This document shows, piece after piece, positions 1 through 13,235 of a DNA stretch of 64,000 bases. The stretch spans positions 475,614,073 to 475,678,072 of the forward strand of contig NC_081409.1 in assembly GCF_030272615.1 (NCBI RefSeq). Direction: 5' to 3'. A program made the translations under genes and the position numbers. The notes beneath the pieces were generated by a model. That model was not told the origin of the DNA. It did no database searches and saw only the letters and a list, made by a program, of their open reading frames with translations. This DNA comes from Cryptomeria japonica. Lineage: Eukaryota > Streptophyta > Pinopsida > Cupressales > Cupressaceae. Positions within the stretch are counted from its first letter, which is position 1; each line of letters opens with the position of its first letter.

Positions 1-2800
1 CATATCTTTTCAGTATGGATGTAAAGCAAGTGAATATGGATGTTTATTTTTTGGTTTCTTTTCATACGCAAATAAATGATGAAAATGAGTAATGAGTAAT
101 GCGATTTTTTTAATTTTTCTATGCAATAAAATGAATGCAAATGAATGTATGAATCTATATAAGATGCTTATGTATGCAACTAACATCTCAATACACAAGT
201 ACTCAATCGAAGAAGTGATGAAAAAAGAGACCACTTAGCTGAGAAATGATGATGTTTTCAACTCTCATTTAGAAGATAAAGAGATCATTGTTACCATACC
301 AAAATCACTCTAAATTCACAAAATGCAGAATGAAATGCAAAATGAGATGCAAAATGAAATGCAAGCTAAACCTAGCCACTGGATTTGAAATGCTTAAGTT
401 TCATCATTGAGCATTAACAAACATAGAAGGCATATTAGAGTTCCTTTCTTTTCATGTGCAATATTAATTGTCTTGTCTGCAATGACCCTTTTTTTGTTCA
501 TATCCTTGGGCAGATTTCACAGGGACCCGGATTGCATGATAATGAAATTCCCTCAAAATAGACAAAGAAATGATGTGAACCTCTTTGTAGCATACAAATA
601 AGTGGAGTTGAGGTATGTGTGGCGATTTCACCTTAATGTGAAGACACTTATCACAAACACCCAACTGATTAGATGTTTCCAGATCATCGAAATCATTCCT
701 TCAAGAAGAAAACAAAGAAAATGTTATGCCCCCAATCCTTGCTCCTCTTAGTCAAGATAGACTTCCTCGAGCTACTCAGAGTAAAAATAATTGAACACCA
801 ATATAAAAGACAGCACAAAGAAAATTTCATGCATAGCTCAAATTTTTTAGTGATTGTTTTCAGTAATGTTGGTTTGCTTGTGTACTCAGTGATAAAACTC
901 TTTAGTAGTTAGGAGACAAGTGACTAACTCAGATTGGACGATCGGGTATCACTGACAGAATGATGACTTGGTTGATACTGCCTAGGACATGTAAAATGCT
1001 CAGTCGATTACCCTAAGACTAGGACATTGATCAGTTTCAAGCCATGAGGGTTATAAAAGAACCAGAATGTCACAAAAGCAACTAAATTATATGTATAAGC
1101 GAAACCGTAGATGCAGCACTTCAGTACAGGAGATAAGATGAACTTGCATAAAATCCAGCAGCCATACCGATCGATGTCATTGTTTTGATTTGATGATCAT
1201 TGATAGGAATGTCTGGTTTCAAAGAGTAAGTACCCTGTATAAGACCGATCAATCTGGTTTCAAGTGTACCCTTCCTTGTATAAGACATGTTGATGTTTGA
1301 TAGAGTTTGATAGGTTGATTAACAAGACATGAGATAAGTGTGATTGCAGACTTTGAGAGTTTCTCTGTCGTTGATTTGGTTTGAAGGATAGTCTATGCTT
1401 TCTTGCTTCAATTTTTGTTCAGTTTTTTTTTTTGTGAGTTTTTTATTTTTAGGATTTTGTTTAGGACATTTTATGATTTTTAGGATTTTGTTCAGAATAT
1501 TTTATGATTTTTAGGATTATCTCAGCTATGCCCCCAGTATGCAAACCTATATGACATGATGACCTGTAGAATACATGTGGAGACAATGAATTTTTTATAT
1601 GACCTATGTTAATGCAATATGCATGATGAACGTGCATTTCCTATTTGAACAAGGATGACCATGTTTGTTTAGCACTTTGTAATACACCAATTGAATTGGA
1701 GGTACAAAACATTTCATAGATAAGCAGTCAATCAATCCTTAAGGTCCCTTGGAACATCCAAATTAACACACTTAGTGACTAGGATTTACAAATGAAGACG
1801 TGAAAAAAATTCCCCATAGATTCTTGAAAATTTGATCTTATTTTACCCATGTGAGTGCAAATGAGTTAATAACTGCTCTTGTGTTCACTAAAGATCCTTA
1901 GCATCCTATCTGACTAGCTACGTGGATTATCCTAACTCCAAAAGCATCCTGAATAGAGCCTCGCTGCCAACAAGCTTTTAGAGCTCCGACAAGGTTATAG
2001 ACTATAATTTCTCGAATATTTATTCATTGCCAATAGGCATTCATAGCCCTGATGGAGTTACTCGCATGGTCCCATAGTCAAGCTTTTTGTCGTACTTTGT
2101 ATGCATGATATTTCAGTTATATGTCATTGCTCTTTTGCCTTGAGATGAATATTTGGCATAGCACTTTTTTACTTTTTTTTCTTTTTCTTGCCTTGACTTG
2201 TAAGGAATGAAACCTACTTGGGTGTGAGAATTATAGTGGCACTGAAGTAGAATTTTAGATTTTTTACTAGTCATATGATCAAATAGGTGTCTAGAATGAA
2301 TTAGAGATTTTATTAATGTGTTTGAGATATAGCAATTGATAGATTTTGGGTTAACAAGTCTCAAATAGTAAAATCACTACCTAACCATAAGTAAAGTGTC
2401 GTCACAGGGTAATGTTAAAAATGAATGACCTTATGACCTCAAGGACTTCATGTCTGAATATCTAAGAAAGGAGATGACTCTTATTTGTCTTGAATGCAAA
2501 CAAACGATAAACTTGGATAGTTGCCTTGTTTTATTGATTCTGCTATATGCAAATGCAAAAACTTTATGAATGAGATGCATTTGAAAAACAAACTATATGT
2601 GATGCAATGCTTTGAATAAAATGATATACAATGCAAAAAGCAAAACCTGAACTAACCTAGACCTTAGATAAAATATCGTTGAAGGTGCATTTTTCTCATA
2701 GGGTCAGGGATTTTTGTGTCAGTAGTTCATTGGTCCAGCTTAAAGATGTCTTTCCAAGAAGGACTCAGCTAAGTGTACATGTCTAGCATCTCCAATGTTG
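1..2800. other. repeat-derived noncoding DNA, no gene recognised
   Basis: No ORF here resembles a known protein. The stretch is AT-rich and contains phrases that recur between 4.6 and 4.9 kb, such as 'ggtttcaa' followed by 'gtataagac', suggesting both are parts of one repeat family. G-rich polypurine-like runs on the minus strand near 727-735 and 1527-1536 resemble the tract that precedes a gypsy 3' LTR. With the minus-strand gag remnant at 2.8-4.6 kb this fits the 3' part of a decayed minus-strand gypsy element, but I could not fix LTR edges. Confidence 0.4.
1441..1524. repeat. short tandem repeat, about 36 bp x 2-3
   Basis: The phrase 'tttttaggattttgtt' and its variants recur three times in direct orientation, separated by 'aggacattttatga' and 'cagaatattttatga'. 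It is a small tandem array in noncoding DNA with no visible function. Confidence 0.7.
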
Positions 2801-2806
2801 ATTTCC

Positions 2807-4591
2807 TTAGTTTTTTTTTTTGGATTTTGCGATGAAACTAGGGTAAAGTCTTATGCAAAGGATCAGATAAGGGGAATGGAAGGATAAAAAAGAGGTGTTG
2901 GATAATGGACCAGATATTGAAAGTTTGGTGCATGATTGAATGAAAACGTTTGCGGGATCACCATTGGCACACATCTCGAGGGATGGTGGATTGATGGAGG
3001 AAAATTGGATCTCAGATTTTGAGATTTGGATGGAGGAACAATTAGGCATTTTGGGGCATAAAGATCCAAAATAGATGAAAGAGGTGATGGAGATATTGAT
3101 TTGGAAGGTTTGGATGGAGGAACAACAATCTTGGCTGTTGATTTGGATTTTTCTTTAAACAGTTGTGCTTCAAGGAGACGCTTAGGGATCCACATGGTTT
3201 TTTATTTTTCATGATTTTGCAGTTTCTTGGAATGAATTGCTTCTAGAAGTGCCTTAGGAACCCATGTAGCTTTTGATTTTGCTTTCTTTTGCTCAGTGAG
3301 CCTTTGTGTCTTTCTAGATGGATGGAAGGTACGTGAAGATGTACGCCTTTGTTGATCCTGTACAAGGGATGGAGGAATATAGGGTTCTAAAATGGATGGA
3401 AGAGATGAAGGGGAAGGCATGTACCTAGCTTTTGGTTTAGTAGGGATACCACCATCTTGAGGAATTTCACTATGTCCATGACCCTTAATTTTTTCTTTTA
3501 TATGGAGAGGTTCTTGCTTGTGAAGGTCTACCCCTTTGCATTTATAAATATTTTGAATTTTAGGATCATGAGAAGGCTTTGTAGGCATGATGGATCCTTG
3601 AGGTGAATGTGGAGGATTATGACAAGGAGATAAAGGAATACTTTGATCTTGACATGGAAGAGGACCATTGGATTGAGTATTTGACTCTTCATTTTGAATA
3701 GGTTTGTTTGAAAAGGTAGAAGAGGCATCATGATCTTGCTTAGGAAGTATGCTTTTCTCTTGAGATGGAAGGGGATCATATTAGAAGAAATGGATAGGTT
3801 TAATGGGATCCTCATTGGATTCTAGGGAGGTAAGATCTTTTTCAACCATTGCATGTACTGGCCCTTGAGATAGCCCTTGAGGGTCAACATGAAAAACTTC
3901 ATCATTAGGTTCATTATTTGAGGGATATGATATGAATTGTTGTTGAGAGGCCTTAGGAGATAGAGGCATCATGGAAGATATGTAGGCTACATGTGGGCCA
4001 TTGCTAGACACAGGTTCATCATTTTGATCATGCTTGGAAATAGTTACTTCTTTTTCTTTAGGTGAGTCATTAGGACCTTTGATTTCAATGACACCATTAT
4101 CAATGAGATCTTGAATCTTATGTTTTAATTCTATGCAATGTGATGTCTTATCTTTGTTATGCCTATGGTATGCACAGTATTTACTCAAAACTTCACATCC
4201 CCACGTGGTCTTTTTAGCTAATATGATAAGATTGTTCTTAAGAAGCACTTCCAAAGCTGACTCAATAGATTGCCCCAAAGGTGTAAACTGTCTATCTAGG
4301 GAATAGATGTGTTTTTGTCTTGGTGAAGGTGTCTTTTGATCTTGTACGAGATTTAACTTTTGATTTTCAATTACTTTATGTTCCATCTTATGTAATTGTT
4401 TTAGCATTCCTTGAACTCTAGTGTTCTTAATATCATGAATTTTTATCTCAAGAGGGGTCATTGAATCTTTTTGTTGAGCTTGAATGTCATATATTTCTTT
4501 CTTGAGATCTTATAATTTGTTGGGCCAAGGTAGCCATGGGCTTCTTACTTTTATCAGAATTTTTAGAAGAGCTTCTAGTTTGAATAGGCAT
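2807..4591 (-). pseudogene. Ty3/gypsy gag-like pseudogene
   Basis: Successive minus-strand reading frames join into one broken coding region. I place the start at the ATG at 4591-4589, giving MPIQTRSSSKNSDKSKKP. A frameshift near 4500 leads into a coiled-coil-like K/Q/E-rich segment. Around 4080-4195 lies KYCAYHRHNKDKTSHC followed by an IQDLIDNG-type helix, which is the Cys/His motif usual in plant gypsy Gag proteins. Downstream the protein is Pro/Ser-rich, and the phrase W(V/I)PK(A/R)LLEA occurs twice (near 3260 and 3190), suggesting an internal duplication. Frameshifts and stops show it is dead. No protease, reverse transcriptase or integrase follows in the window. The family assignment rests on the motif and general composition. 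Confidence 0.65.
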
Positions 4592-5153
4592 TTTTATTGA
4601 CTGGTGTGACCTAAAGCTATTTGTGATGCAGAATTCAAGATCAAATTTAAAACTAGTTGTTCGTTTAACATATTGATTGAGAGAAGCAACTAAGATTTAG
4701 TCTAGTTTCAGGAAAGATCTATCCTGTGTAAGATGTGATCTAATTTACCTAGTTTGATTTAAGAGAAGTGACTAAGACTCTGTCCGGTTTCAAGAAAGAT
4801 CTATCCTATGTAAGATGTTTATCTAAGTGACTTAAGTTTGATAAGTAGTTGATTGAACTAGTTGAAAGATGATCAACAAAATTGTGCAACACAAATGGCA
4901 GAGGTACACTATTTTGGTTTGTTTATGCTTAGGATGATGATAACGAGTTTTATGCTCGTTGTAGACTATTTTAGGCAAGTTTGACTATTCTGGATTGACA
5001 AAATCAGAGATTCGTACGATAGGTTTTACAGGACCAGATGACAGTTTAATAGCTTTAGGACGATGACAATAGTGTTTCTTACGAGTTGCTGCCTAAGACT
5101 GTATGACAGATGGGTATGTCTAAAATGAAAAACTGATCAATGCAATGTTTTAT

Positions 5154-5322
5154 CGTATGATATAGGATGCGGGATCAAACGACAGTTCCCTAAACAGGAT
5201 GACATATAATCAGGTCTCGTATGATACAGGATGCAAGATCAAACAACAGTTTCCTAAACAGGATGACAGATAATCAGGTCTCGTACAACACAGAATGCGG
5301 GCTCAAATGACAGACTCTTAGG
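5154..5322. repeat. tandem repeat, 64 bp x 2.6
   Basis: Two full units begin at 5154 and 5218, and a partial unit begins at 5282. Each starts with 'cgtatgata' or 'cgtacaaca', has 'aggatgc..gatcaaac' in the middle and ends with 'ataatcaggtct'. The units differ at several positions, so the array is not recent. Confidence 0.85.
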
Positions 5323-5489
5323 ATTGATGGAATTTTGTACAACACAAATATGAAGCAGGATGATAAATCAGAAGACTTGTACGACTGTTTAATGGACAGA
5401 GGCAAAATTCTGAGTTTTCAATGACGGAGTATGACCATTTTTTAGATGGTCTGAGTTTTCATTGATTGACGATGACCAATTTTGAGGTG

Positions 5490-5655
5490 GACTGAGTTTT
5501 GACAAGGATAGACTAGTTTTTGACACAGACAGAGTTTCGACTAGGATAGACTAGTTTTTAAAACGGACAGAGTTTTGACTAGGATAGACTAGTTTTTGAC
5601 ACGAACAAAGTTTTGACTAGGATAGACTAGTTTTGACGCGGACAGAGTTTTGATC
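5490..5655. repeat. tandem repeat, about 38 bp x 4
   Basis: The core 'aggatagactagtttt' recurs near 5504, 5542, 5581 and 5619. The copies are joined by variants of 'gacacggacagagttttgact'. This is a second small array in the same noncoding block as the 64 bp repeat. Confidence 0.85.
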
Positions 5656-6305
5656 ACTGAGTTTTTTCTTGTTTTCTCCAGTTTTAGGGATGAAAACACA
5701 TAAAACATGTAATATGTATAATAACTCCAATCACAGCATGCAAACCCTACAGAAATTAATGAGAGAAGAAAACCTTTGCTTATAGATGCAAGTACACACC
5801 CAATAGCTAATCAGAATATGGTTGTTGAGTCTCATGCAATGGATTCTCAACGTCGTATTAGCCAACTCCAAATGCTAATGGGGGCACGAAATGACAAGTA
5901 TCTTGGGAGAGTTACTAGCTCTCTTGCACAAAGATTATCCCCCCTTTCGGAGGTGAACCGAGTAGCTTCTAATTTTAATTAGAACTAGTAAGGGATCCGT
6001 TCGGTGCATCGAGGTATAAACTCAATTAAGAGGTCTCCCAGCCTTGAAAACCAAGGTTTAATATACCCAAAGGTACAAAGGAGATCTATTCCTAAGCACT
6101 GTCATTGACTTAATTTTCATCAAGTCACGTTTGTTTTATAGTGGGTTGGAGTACTTGGCGTTTAGTCGTTCCCACTTGGGTCGTTCCCCTCTCACCGGTC
6201 GTAATGGCTATAGAGTTATTAGCTCCTCGGGAGGACAGGCCCGCTAAAGATATACAAATCTCAAACTTAAAGAAAACACCTCAAGGGTCTGGATTTCTGA
6301 TTGTC

Positions 6306-6313
6306 TATATAAA
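6306..6313 (+). promoter_or_regulatory. possible TATA box
   Basis: The sequence TATATAAA lies in 'tgtctatataaacaagagc', a context like that of plant LTR promoters. No transcript or ORF downstream supports it, and the nearby gag remnant is on the other strand. It is listed as a candidate only. Confidence 0.3.
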
Positions 6314-6399
6314 CAAGAGCATACTCTCCTACCTCTCAGAATTTTCTTAAAACGTGAAATACAGATTTGTTCTTTAACCAGATAGCAAGTTAGGTGCCT

Positions 6400-9300
6400 A
6401 AAAAAAATGAATTTAATGAATACACAATGTTTGGTCGATTCTCCTTAGGCAACCTGCAAAGACAATGAATCAGTAGTCATATTGTCTTTGTGCAACAAAC
6501 ATAGTCTTCGACAAGCATTCTGTAAAAACTGATTAAGCTGTAAAAAAATTCTCAAATAGACAGATAACAAGCTAGGGTCAATGTCAGTATGATAAAAATT
6601 GAATGAGAAAACTTGACAAAAGAAATTTGTTTTTTAACCCATAAATACAGATCTGTACGACAATTCTCATCGACTCGTACGACAATTCATACAAGATCGT
6701 ACGATACTTGCAGTTTGTCATCCAGCACTGTGGGAAAACTTGTACGATAATTAGCAGAAACTGTACGGACAAAAATTTGAAAAAAAAAGTCTCTGAGGCC
6801 AAAAAATGTAGTCTTTTGCCCCATGGTGGGTGCCAGAAATGTGTGTGTGAAAAAGGGAAATATGTTTGTAAGCTACAAGAGACAACACTTCAATTAAGTC
6901 ATTACATGTATGGTTAGAGAGATATAAGCATGAAATATAAAACCATAACAAATCGACTAATTGCCATCTTAGAGATGTGAGTATAAGATTGCTCTTAGAT
7001 TTGTATAAGCAATACCAGTGACTAGACTACACCAAGATGAAGGATTTAATCTATATGAGCATGATATTAAGCTAAATGGATACAAGATGGATGAATAAAT
7101 TCAAGCAATATGGATTCAAGCAATCATAAATATGCAAAAAGAAATTAAACTAAGATGCAATAATCTCAAAAAGCAAGCATCAATATATTCAATGACTCTA
7201 GAGAAAAAACTATATAATAACAATAAATCTCCAGGGTGCTTTGAATGAGAGATGAAGGTTGAATTTATAGAGAATCGCAAGAGAGATCAAGAAAAAGCAC
7301 AATTTAGGATTAATTGAAATAATTGAGAAATCAGATTCAGTTAACCTTGAGATAAATTCCCATTATAGTTTAATTGAAATGCATTCAGATAAGAAGTTTG
7401 AGTTGCATTGGTGATATAATTAATTAATTCCACGCATTTGTGATAAAAATAGATAATTCTTTGATTTGTTAAAGAAAAGAGTCTTTTGAATGCAACTGAA
7501 CTTCTTTTTCTCAAAAGGTTTAAGTTCTAATTTTAGAGAATGATTAAATTCCTTTTAATTGCTTTTCTAATTTCAAGTTCTCAATTTAGAAGAAAGAAAT
7601 AATATCTCAAGTTTGATTTCTCTTTCAATTCAATTCTTTTATTTTATTTTCAATTTAAGTCTTTCTTTGTGATTAATTCCTCTTTTGTAATAAATTAATT
7701 CTTTTTTTATGATTAAATGGCAAATTTATTAATTAATTAAATATGCTATGATATTTAATAAATTAAATAGGATAATTGATCAAAATGATTTTCTTGGAAT
7801 GATTTAATTAATTAAATAAATATTTAAGTAATATAGAATAATTCACTTGCCATGTAACATTTGATGATTGAAGAATTAATTAATTGTGTGCTCAAAGTTG
7901 ATTTAATTGTCTTTGGTTAGGACCTTGGTGATGTTGTCGAAATTAGGGGCCCATGGTTTAGGTGACCAATTTTAGGGTATTACACGTACAAACAACATCC
8001 ATTCATTCATAGCTCCTCCTTGATTCTCAAAGTGATAATGGAACTAATAGAGCACTATAAATGCTAATTAATTTTATAAAAATAATGTCAACCATTTTAG
8101 TTTTTCATGTGATTGCAAGCCAAGAGAGCTTTTGGGGTGTGAACGCCTTCAAAATTCAATTTTCATTGAAGTAGTAGGTGTTTATATATCACAAGGATAT
8201 TTTTATTGCATGAATGAGGCATGTAAATAAATGTCTTCATGGGTCCATTTGTGGATCTCTATGGAAGTTCTATCTTAGGGTCTCCTCTTGATATTTCATT
8301 TGTATGAATGTAATAAATATTTGATGAATAATAAAATATTCTAAGAAATTGCAAGCTTTGTAATGGTCATTTATTTATTGTATGTATATTTCTATAATCT
8401 AGGGATGGATTATTAATTATGTTCAATTATTTAATGTTTTATTTTGGTATATGCTTATGCATAACTCATAATTGTTTTTGGTTTCAACATGGTGTCTTTC
8501 TTTGTGTACTTGGACTCTTCACCTGATGAATAGGCACTAGTCTTGGAGGGAATAACCCTTCACGCACTCAAAAAACATCAATATTAAATTAGTAGGTAAA
8601 CTATATGCATTTCTTGATTGGTATATCTATATAAATATCCTAGAGAGCCTTAAAAGTTCTTATGTTTAGAAAATTGTGTCTATGGTTCAAGCAATGCAAT
8701 CTGTTCGTCTATGGTTTCACTCCTTCCTTCATGACTCCTACTCCTACTTTATTTCCTTTTAAACTAGTGAACATTTTGGTAAGTAGTTCCTTATAGTCCT
8801 TCAATACTTCTAACACTTTTATCACTTATTTTTCTCAATTGTATCTATTTTTTATCCTTAAGTGTGCCTTCTTGTGCTATATTTTCCTCAATAAAAAATG
8901 TTAGTGAAAATGAATACTGCTTATTTTGAACTAATAATTCCCTTTCCTCTTCCTCAGCTTGCACCTATAAATTTTTGGGTCTTCTTCTCTCTCAACCTTA
9001 CAAAAATATATTCTTTGAGGTACACATCAACTTTATACATCCATTCTATCATCTTCCATATACCTTGATCTTTTTATGGTACTAATGTGTTTCTCTTTTC
9101 TTTGAATCTTTCCCTTGCCTCCTCCTAGAGTAGGATTATTTATTCATCTTTTATGATATAATATGTATTTCTTTATTGGGATTCATTGAGTCTCAACTCT
9201 CTTCTCTAAATTTATATACCAAGAATTGAATATTGGAGATAAAGTCCAATAAGACAACTATATGTAGCATCTTTCATTATATTATCTCATTTAACCCCTT

Positions 9301-9884
9301 TTATGTGTCCATTTATCTATATGTTTTTTATTAAGAAAAAATAGGTTTTAAGGGACCTGAAACCCACTTACAAAATGAAAGATGCATTTATCTATATGTT
9401 TACTTGGGTGTATATTGTCATTATATATCTTGGTCAGATTTTTACTTCTCTTATTCTAGGTATCTAATTATTATTAATATGGTTACTACTTTACTGTTGG
9501 GAATACTGAAATTATGAATATGCCACTATATTGCTACATTACATAACAGTGTATAATCTAGAGATTCCCTCCTTATATCCTATCTTTCAAATATTTTCCA
9601 ACTCTCCTAGGATGTCACTCACTCTTGAATAATAAGGCAATTTAATGTGATAGATTCCTCTCTTAATATGGAAGGATCTATGAGTTTGCAATTTGTTTCC
9701 TTTCTTTGTAGTGATTTCTACTATTAGTTTCTTAATCTTCCTTATCTTGTATAGTATCCTTATAATTAGGACTTTTCTCACCCTTCTTAGTTAACTCAAT
9801 ACCCATACTATCAACAGTGGAGTCACCACTCTCCACTATCAATTCTCTACCTATATCTATTTTTTGTATCTTCCCCATCAAATA
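6400..9884. other. AT-rich DNA, nothing recognised
   Basis: All ORFs here are short and show no family features. A string 'gggtattaca' ends at 7984. It resembles the terminal bases (GGGGCATTACA) of the A-family elements elsewhere in the window, so an element edge may lie there, but no partner end was found. The stretch ends in an (AT)n tract of about 20 bp at 9885-9904, immediately before the copia 5' LTR. Confidence 0.5.
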
Positions 9885-9904
9885 TATATATATATATATA
9901 TATA

Positions 9905-11150
9905 TGTTAAATATTGTTGGTCATTGTTGCTTCTAGGATATTTTGGTGTCATTGATGTTAACATATTATTGTTATTTGCTTCAGAGTTTGTAGATTGGGA
10001 AGATCTTATGATCTAGTTTTGCAGTTTTGATTTGTTGATCATTGTTTTGCACAGTTCATTATTTCCTATGGTATATTTCGGTGTAATCAGATCTTGTGTT
10101 GAGATTTTGGGATATTGTTTGGGATGGTCTTGTGTATCTTCATTTCAGATGGATCATGATTTGGTGCCCCACAAGTTATCTTTCTTCATAACAGTTGTTG
10201 ATTGGTTGTGTTCTTGAGTTCTAGACGTTAACGGATGAAGATTTGATAAGAGGTGTTGGTGCAGTTATTTCTGATGATTCTAACATGTTTGTTGGTGTTT
10301 CATAGTCATGTCCTATTTTTTTTGGTGATCCGCATTGATCGTTGTACGATTTTTTGATGGTTTCTATGAAACAGTGATGATTTTTGTGTTATGCGGTATT
10401 TATGGTGGTGTAGCATGTTGTGATTGATCTTGGAGTGATTTCTGGTGGAGTTAAGCATTTGAGAATTTGAATTAGGTCCATGTTATGTCATGTAAATCAT
10501 TATATTGGTCCTGTGGTCAATATTTGTATCGTGTGATGTAATTTTGCAATTGTGAGTTGAGGGTTTAGCTGACCTTGTTGTCAAGGTTGATGATTTGTAT
10601 ATATAGGTGATATATTCATGTATTTAGGGGTAGAGGTTGTGTCTGGATTATCAAAGAGAGGTCAATGTGAGATCAAGTGATTCATCCTTCAATGTTGTGA
10701 TAGAGGAAAGATTGGTGTTCATGAGCAGACAAATATGCTTAACCAAAACTATAATCAAGCATTTAGAGATGTTATTCTTTTTGTTTATTTTTTTCGGATT
10801 ATAGTCCAAATCTTGTTGTAAGTCAGTGAAACTTCCCTGAGGGTTGTAGCCTTACGGTCCATTATATTTTAAGCAATGAGCTCTAGGCAGTGTCCCTGAA
10901 TGCATTTTCATTCCCCATTGTAATATTTTCACATACTACTATAGAGTATCATCTTACTGTGGGTAGGTTCCCACCGTGGTTTTTCCCTTAACCGGATTTT
11001 CCATGTTAAAATCTTGGTGTTGTGTGTTGTGTTTTCAATTTTCTTATCTTTGTTGTTACTCCAGTTTATCATAACTATAATTGTGATTAAGTTTGTAAAT
11101 CCAATGAAGACTGATTCACCCCCCCTCCCCCCCCACTCTCAATCTTCCTT
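9905..11150 (+). repeat. copia 5' LTR, main part (interrupted)
   Basis: It aligns along its length with 31398-32550. Shared landmarks include the phrase 'gatcttatgatctagttttg', a TATA-like 'tatatatagg' near 10600 and a C-rich stretch near 11118-11135. It carries roughly 65 bp near 10900-10965 that the 3' LTR lacks. The remaining 17 bp of the LTR lie at 26855-26871, beyond the nested insertions. Confidence 0.88.
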
Positions 11151-13235
11151 TGTAATGTCCCATCAGGAACCCTAAAGGAAAACAACACTACTAGGCAACT
11201 AAAGGGTGAAATAATTTTATTTTTTTTAAAATTAAGTGCATTAATTATTGCATTGCACGTTTAATAACACAAGCGAAAGTCTAACACATGAATTCCTAAA
11301 GGGTTACCAATGAAGATTAATTCATAACTAAAACAACATCATGAGGTTAATCCAATTATCCATCTAATTAGGGAACTCAATAACATTTAATTAAATCATA
11401 TTCATAAAACTGAATTCTACATTGAAAGATCTAGGGTAATATAATATATTTATCTTCAATGAAACATTTACACTTAAGAATAAAGATAACTGAAATAACA
11501 TGCATTCAACTGAATTAAGATTATAATATTCAATAATTGCATGGCTTCCAATAGTACAAATGAATTACATAAATTACAATGCCAAGGTTACATAATTTAC
11601 TGATACAATGACCACATGGGTCTCAAAAGTATAATAATCATGAACATGAGATGATATACAAATTACGAACCACGGGAACACTAGCGAAGCCAATCCTCGC
11701 ATGAAGGTAAGAACAAGAATATCTGATGGGAAGTTGCACTACCACTCAACCATGTGATCCCAAAATGGAATCACCCCACTGTGCTAGGAGATAGCAGAAG
11801 ACCCTCAAGCAAGCATAAACAAGACAAGTACAACAGTACAACGTGACTCCACAATACTCATGTGACTCGAACTCACAATACACTAGTGACCCTAAAGAGA
11901 GAGTGTCATCGCATGGCTTAAGATGGTTACCCTAGGTAGGCCTCCATAGGTCTCAGCCCCCATCTTGGGTTATCCTGGTAATCTTTCCCGAACCCCCGTG
12001 TAGTACCACTGCCCTAATCAGATTTTAATATTGGTTAGTTATCATGTAATCATGTTATAGTCAGATGTTTTAATTAATGTGCATACCTGTTAATGTGGTT
12101 GTCACATCAATTCATATGTAAGTTTATTATTCTCCTGAATTGTGTTATTAATCTCGGGCTAACACTCTTATTAAATATATATACATATATGCATGTGTGA
12201 TTCATGGTTGCATGAGATTGCAGGTACAGTACCGCATGGGTACGATGTTCAACTCTATCTGGGTTCACAGGTATGAGTGCTCCTCATTAACCCTTAGAAA
12301 TTGAATCAGGTGGTCGGGAGATCCTCATTTGACCCTAGTCGTGCTCAAGTGAGCATCATCAGTTGTCTGTCAGTATTCCTTTGGTTGGGTATGCAAGTCG
12401 CCCATTTGGTTGGCTTTCTTGAATTGTGTGTTTTGTGTGTGTGGTTAAATTGAGTGATTAATCCATTTTTTTTATTTGATTAAGTTGTGTTTATGCATTA
12501 AAAATTAAGGGACTAAATTAAATAGGTTTCCATTATGCGATTAATCGTTATTTAGAATTGCTCAATGCAAATTAGTAGCTAGTTTAAATTAAATGGTAAA
12601 TTTTAATGGATTAGTTTACTTAGTTATGCTTTTGAAAAGGAAAGAGTTAAATTAATTTGAAATAGAATTAATTTAATCTCTTGCCTTTTAAAAATAGAAA
12701 GGTTGATTTTAGTTATTTAAAGAAAATCAATTTTAATTAGAAAAGCAAGTTTTATATTTATATTTGATATAGTTTTGAAAGAATGAATTTGGAGATTTTA
12801 TTTTAATCAAAAATATTTTACCCTCAATAAATAGTTTGAAATATAAATGATAGTTTTCTTAAAATTAAGAAAATTAGAAATTAATTGAGGAAGAGGCATT
12901 TTGATTTTTCTAAATTAGAAATAAATGGTGTAAAAGTATTTTAAATTCAAAAATAAGAATTTTGGGATGGTATTTTAATATTTTAAATTCAAAAAGGGGA
13001 TTTTTGGTCAAAACTTTTCCCATATAACCTAGGGTTGGAAAATATTTTGGGGAGAATAATTTTTGGAGAAATAATTTCCGGAGAGACATTTTGGGAAGAG
13101 GTTTTGGAGAAATTTTGGGGAAAAATAAGTCTGGAAGAGAAGAACTGATCTAGAGCTTGCAGGTTGGACTCTTCAACAAATCAATTCTAGGATTGCTAAA
13201 TGAGGTAGGAATCTGTGTATCATTTTGGTTCTTTG

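Larger units (their letters stand above)
4592..6400. other. noncoding repeat region with tandem arrays, possible LTR
   Basis: No protein-coding similarity was recognised. The region contains two tandem arrays, listed separately, and many scattered copies of a 'gtacgac' core, also seen at 6655-6770. Arrays of this kind are common in the U3 part of gypsy LTRs. A TATA-like site lies at 6306, but its plus-strand orientation disagrees with the neighbouring minus-strand gag, so this may belong to a different element. Confidence 0.35.

Noticed and set aside
9905-11150. A solo copia LTR separate from the copia body at 26.9 kb
   Set aside because: The TCCTT duplication of A1 and the 17 bp at 26855-26871 join it to the primer site of that body, making it the body's own 5' LTR.
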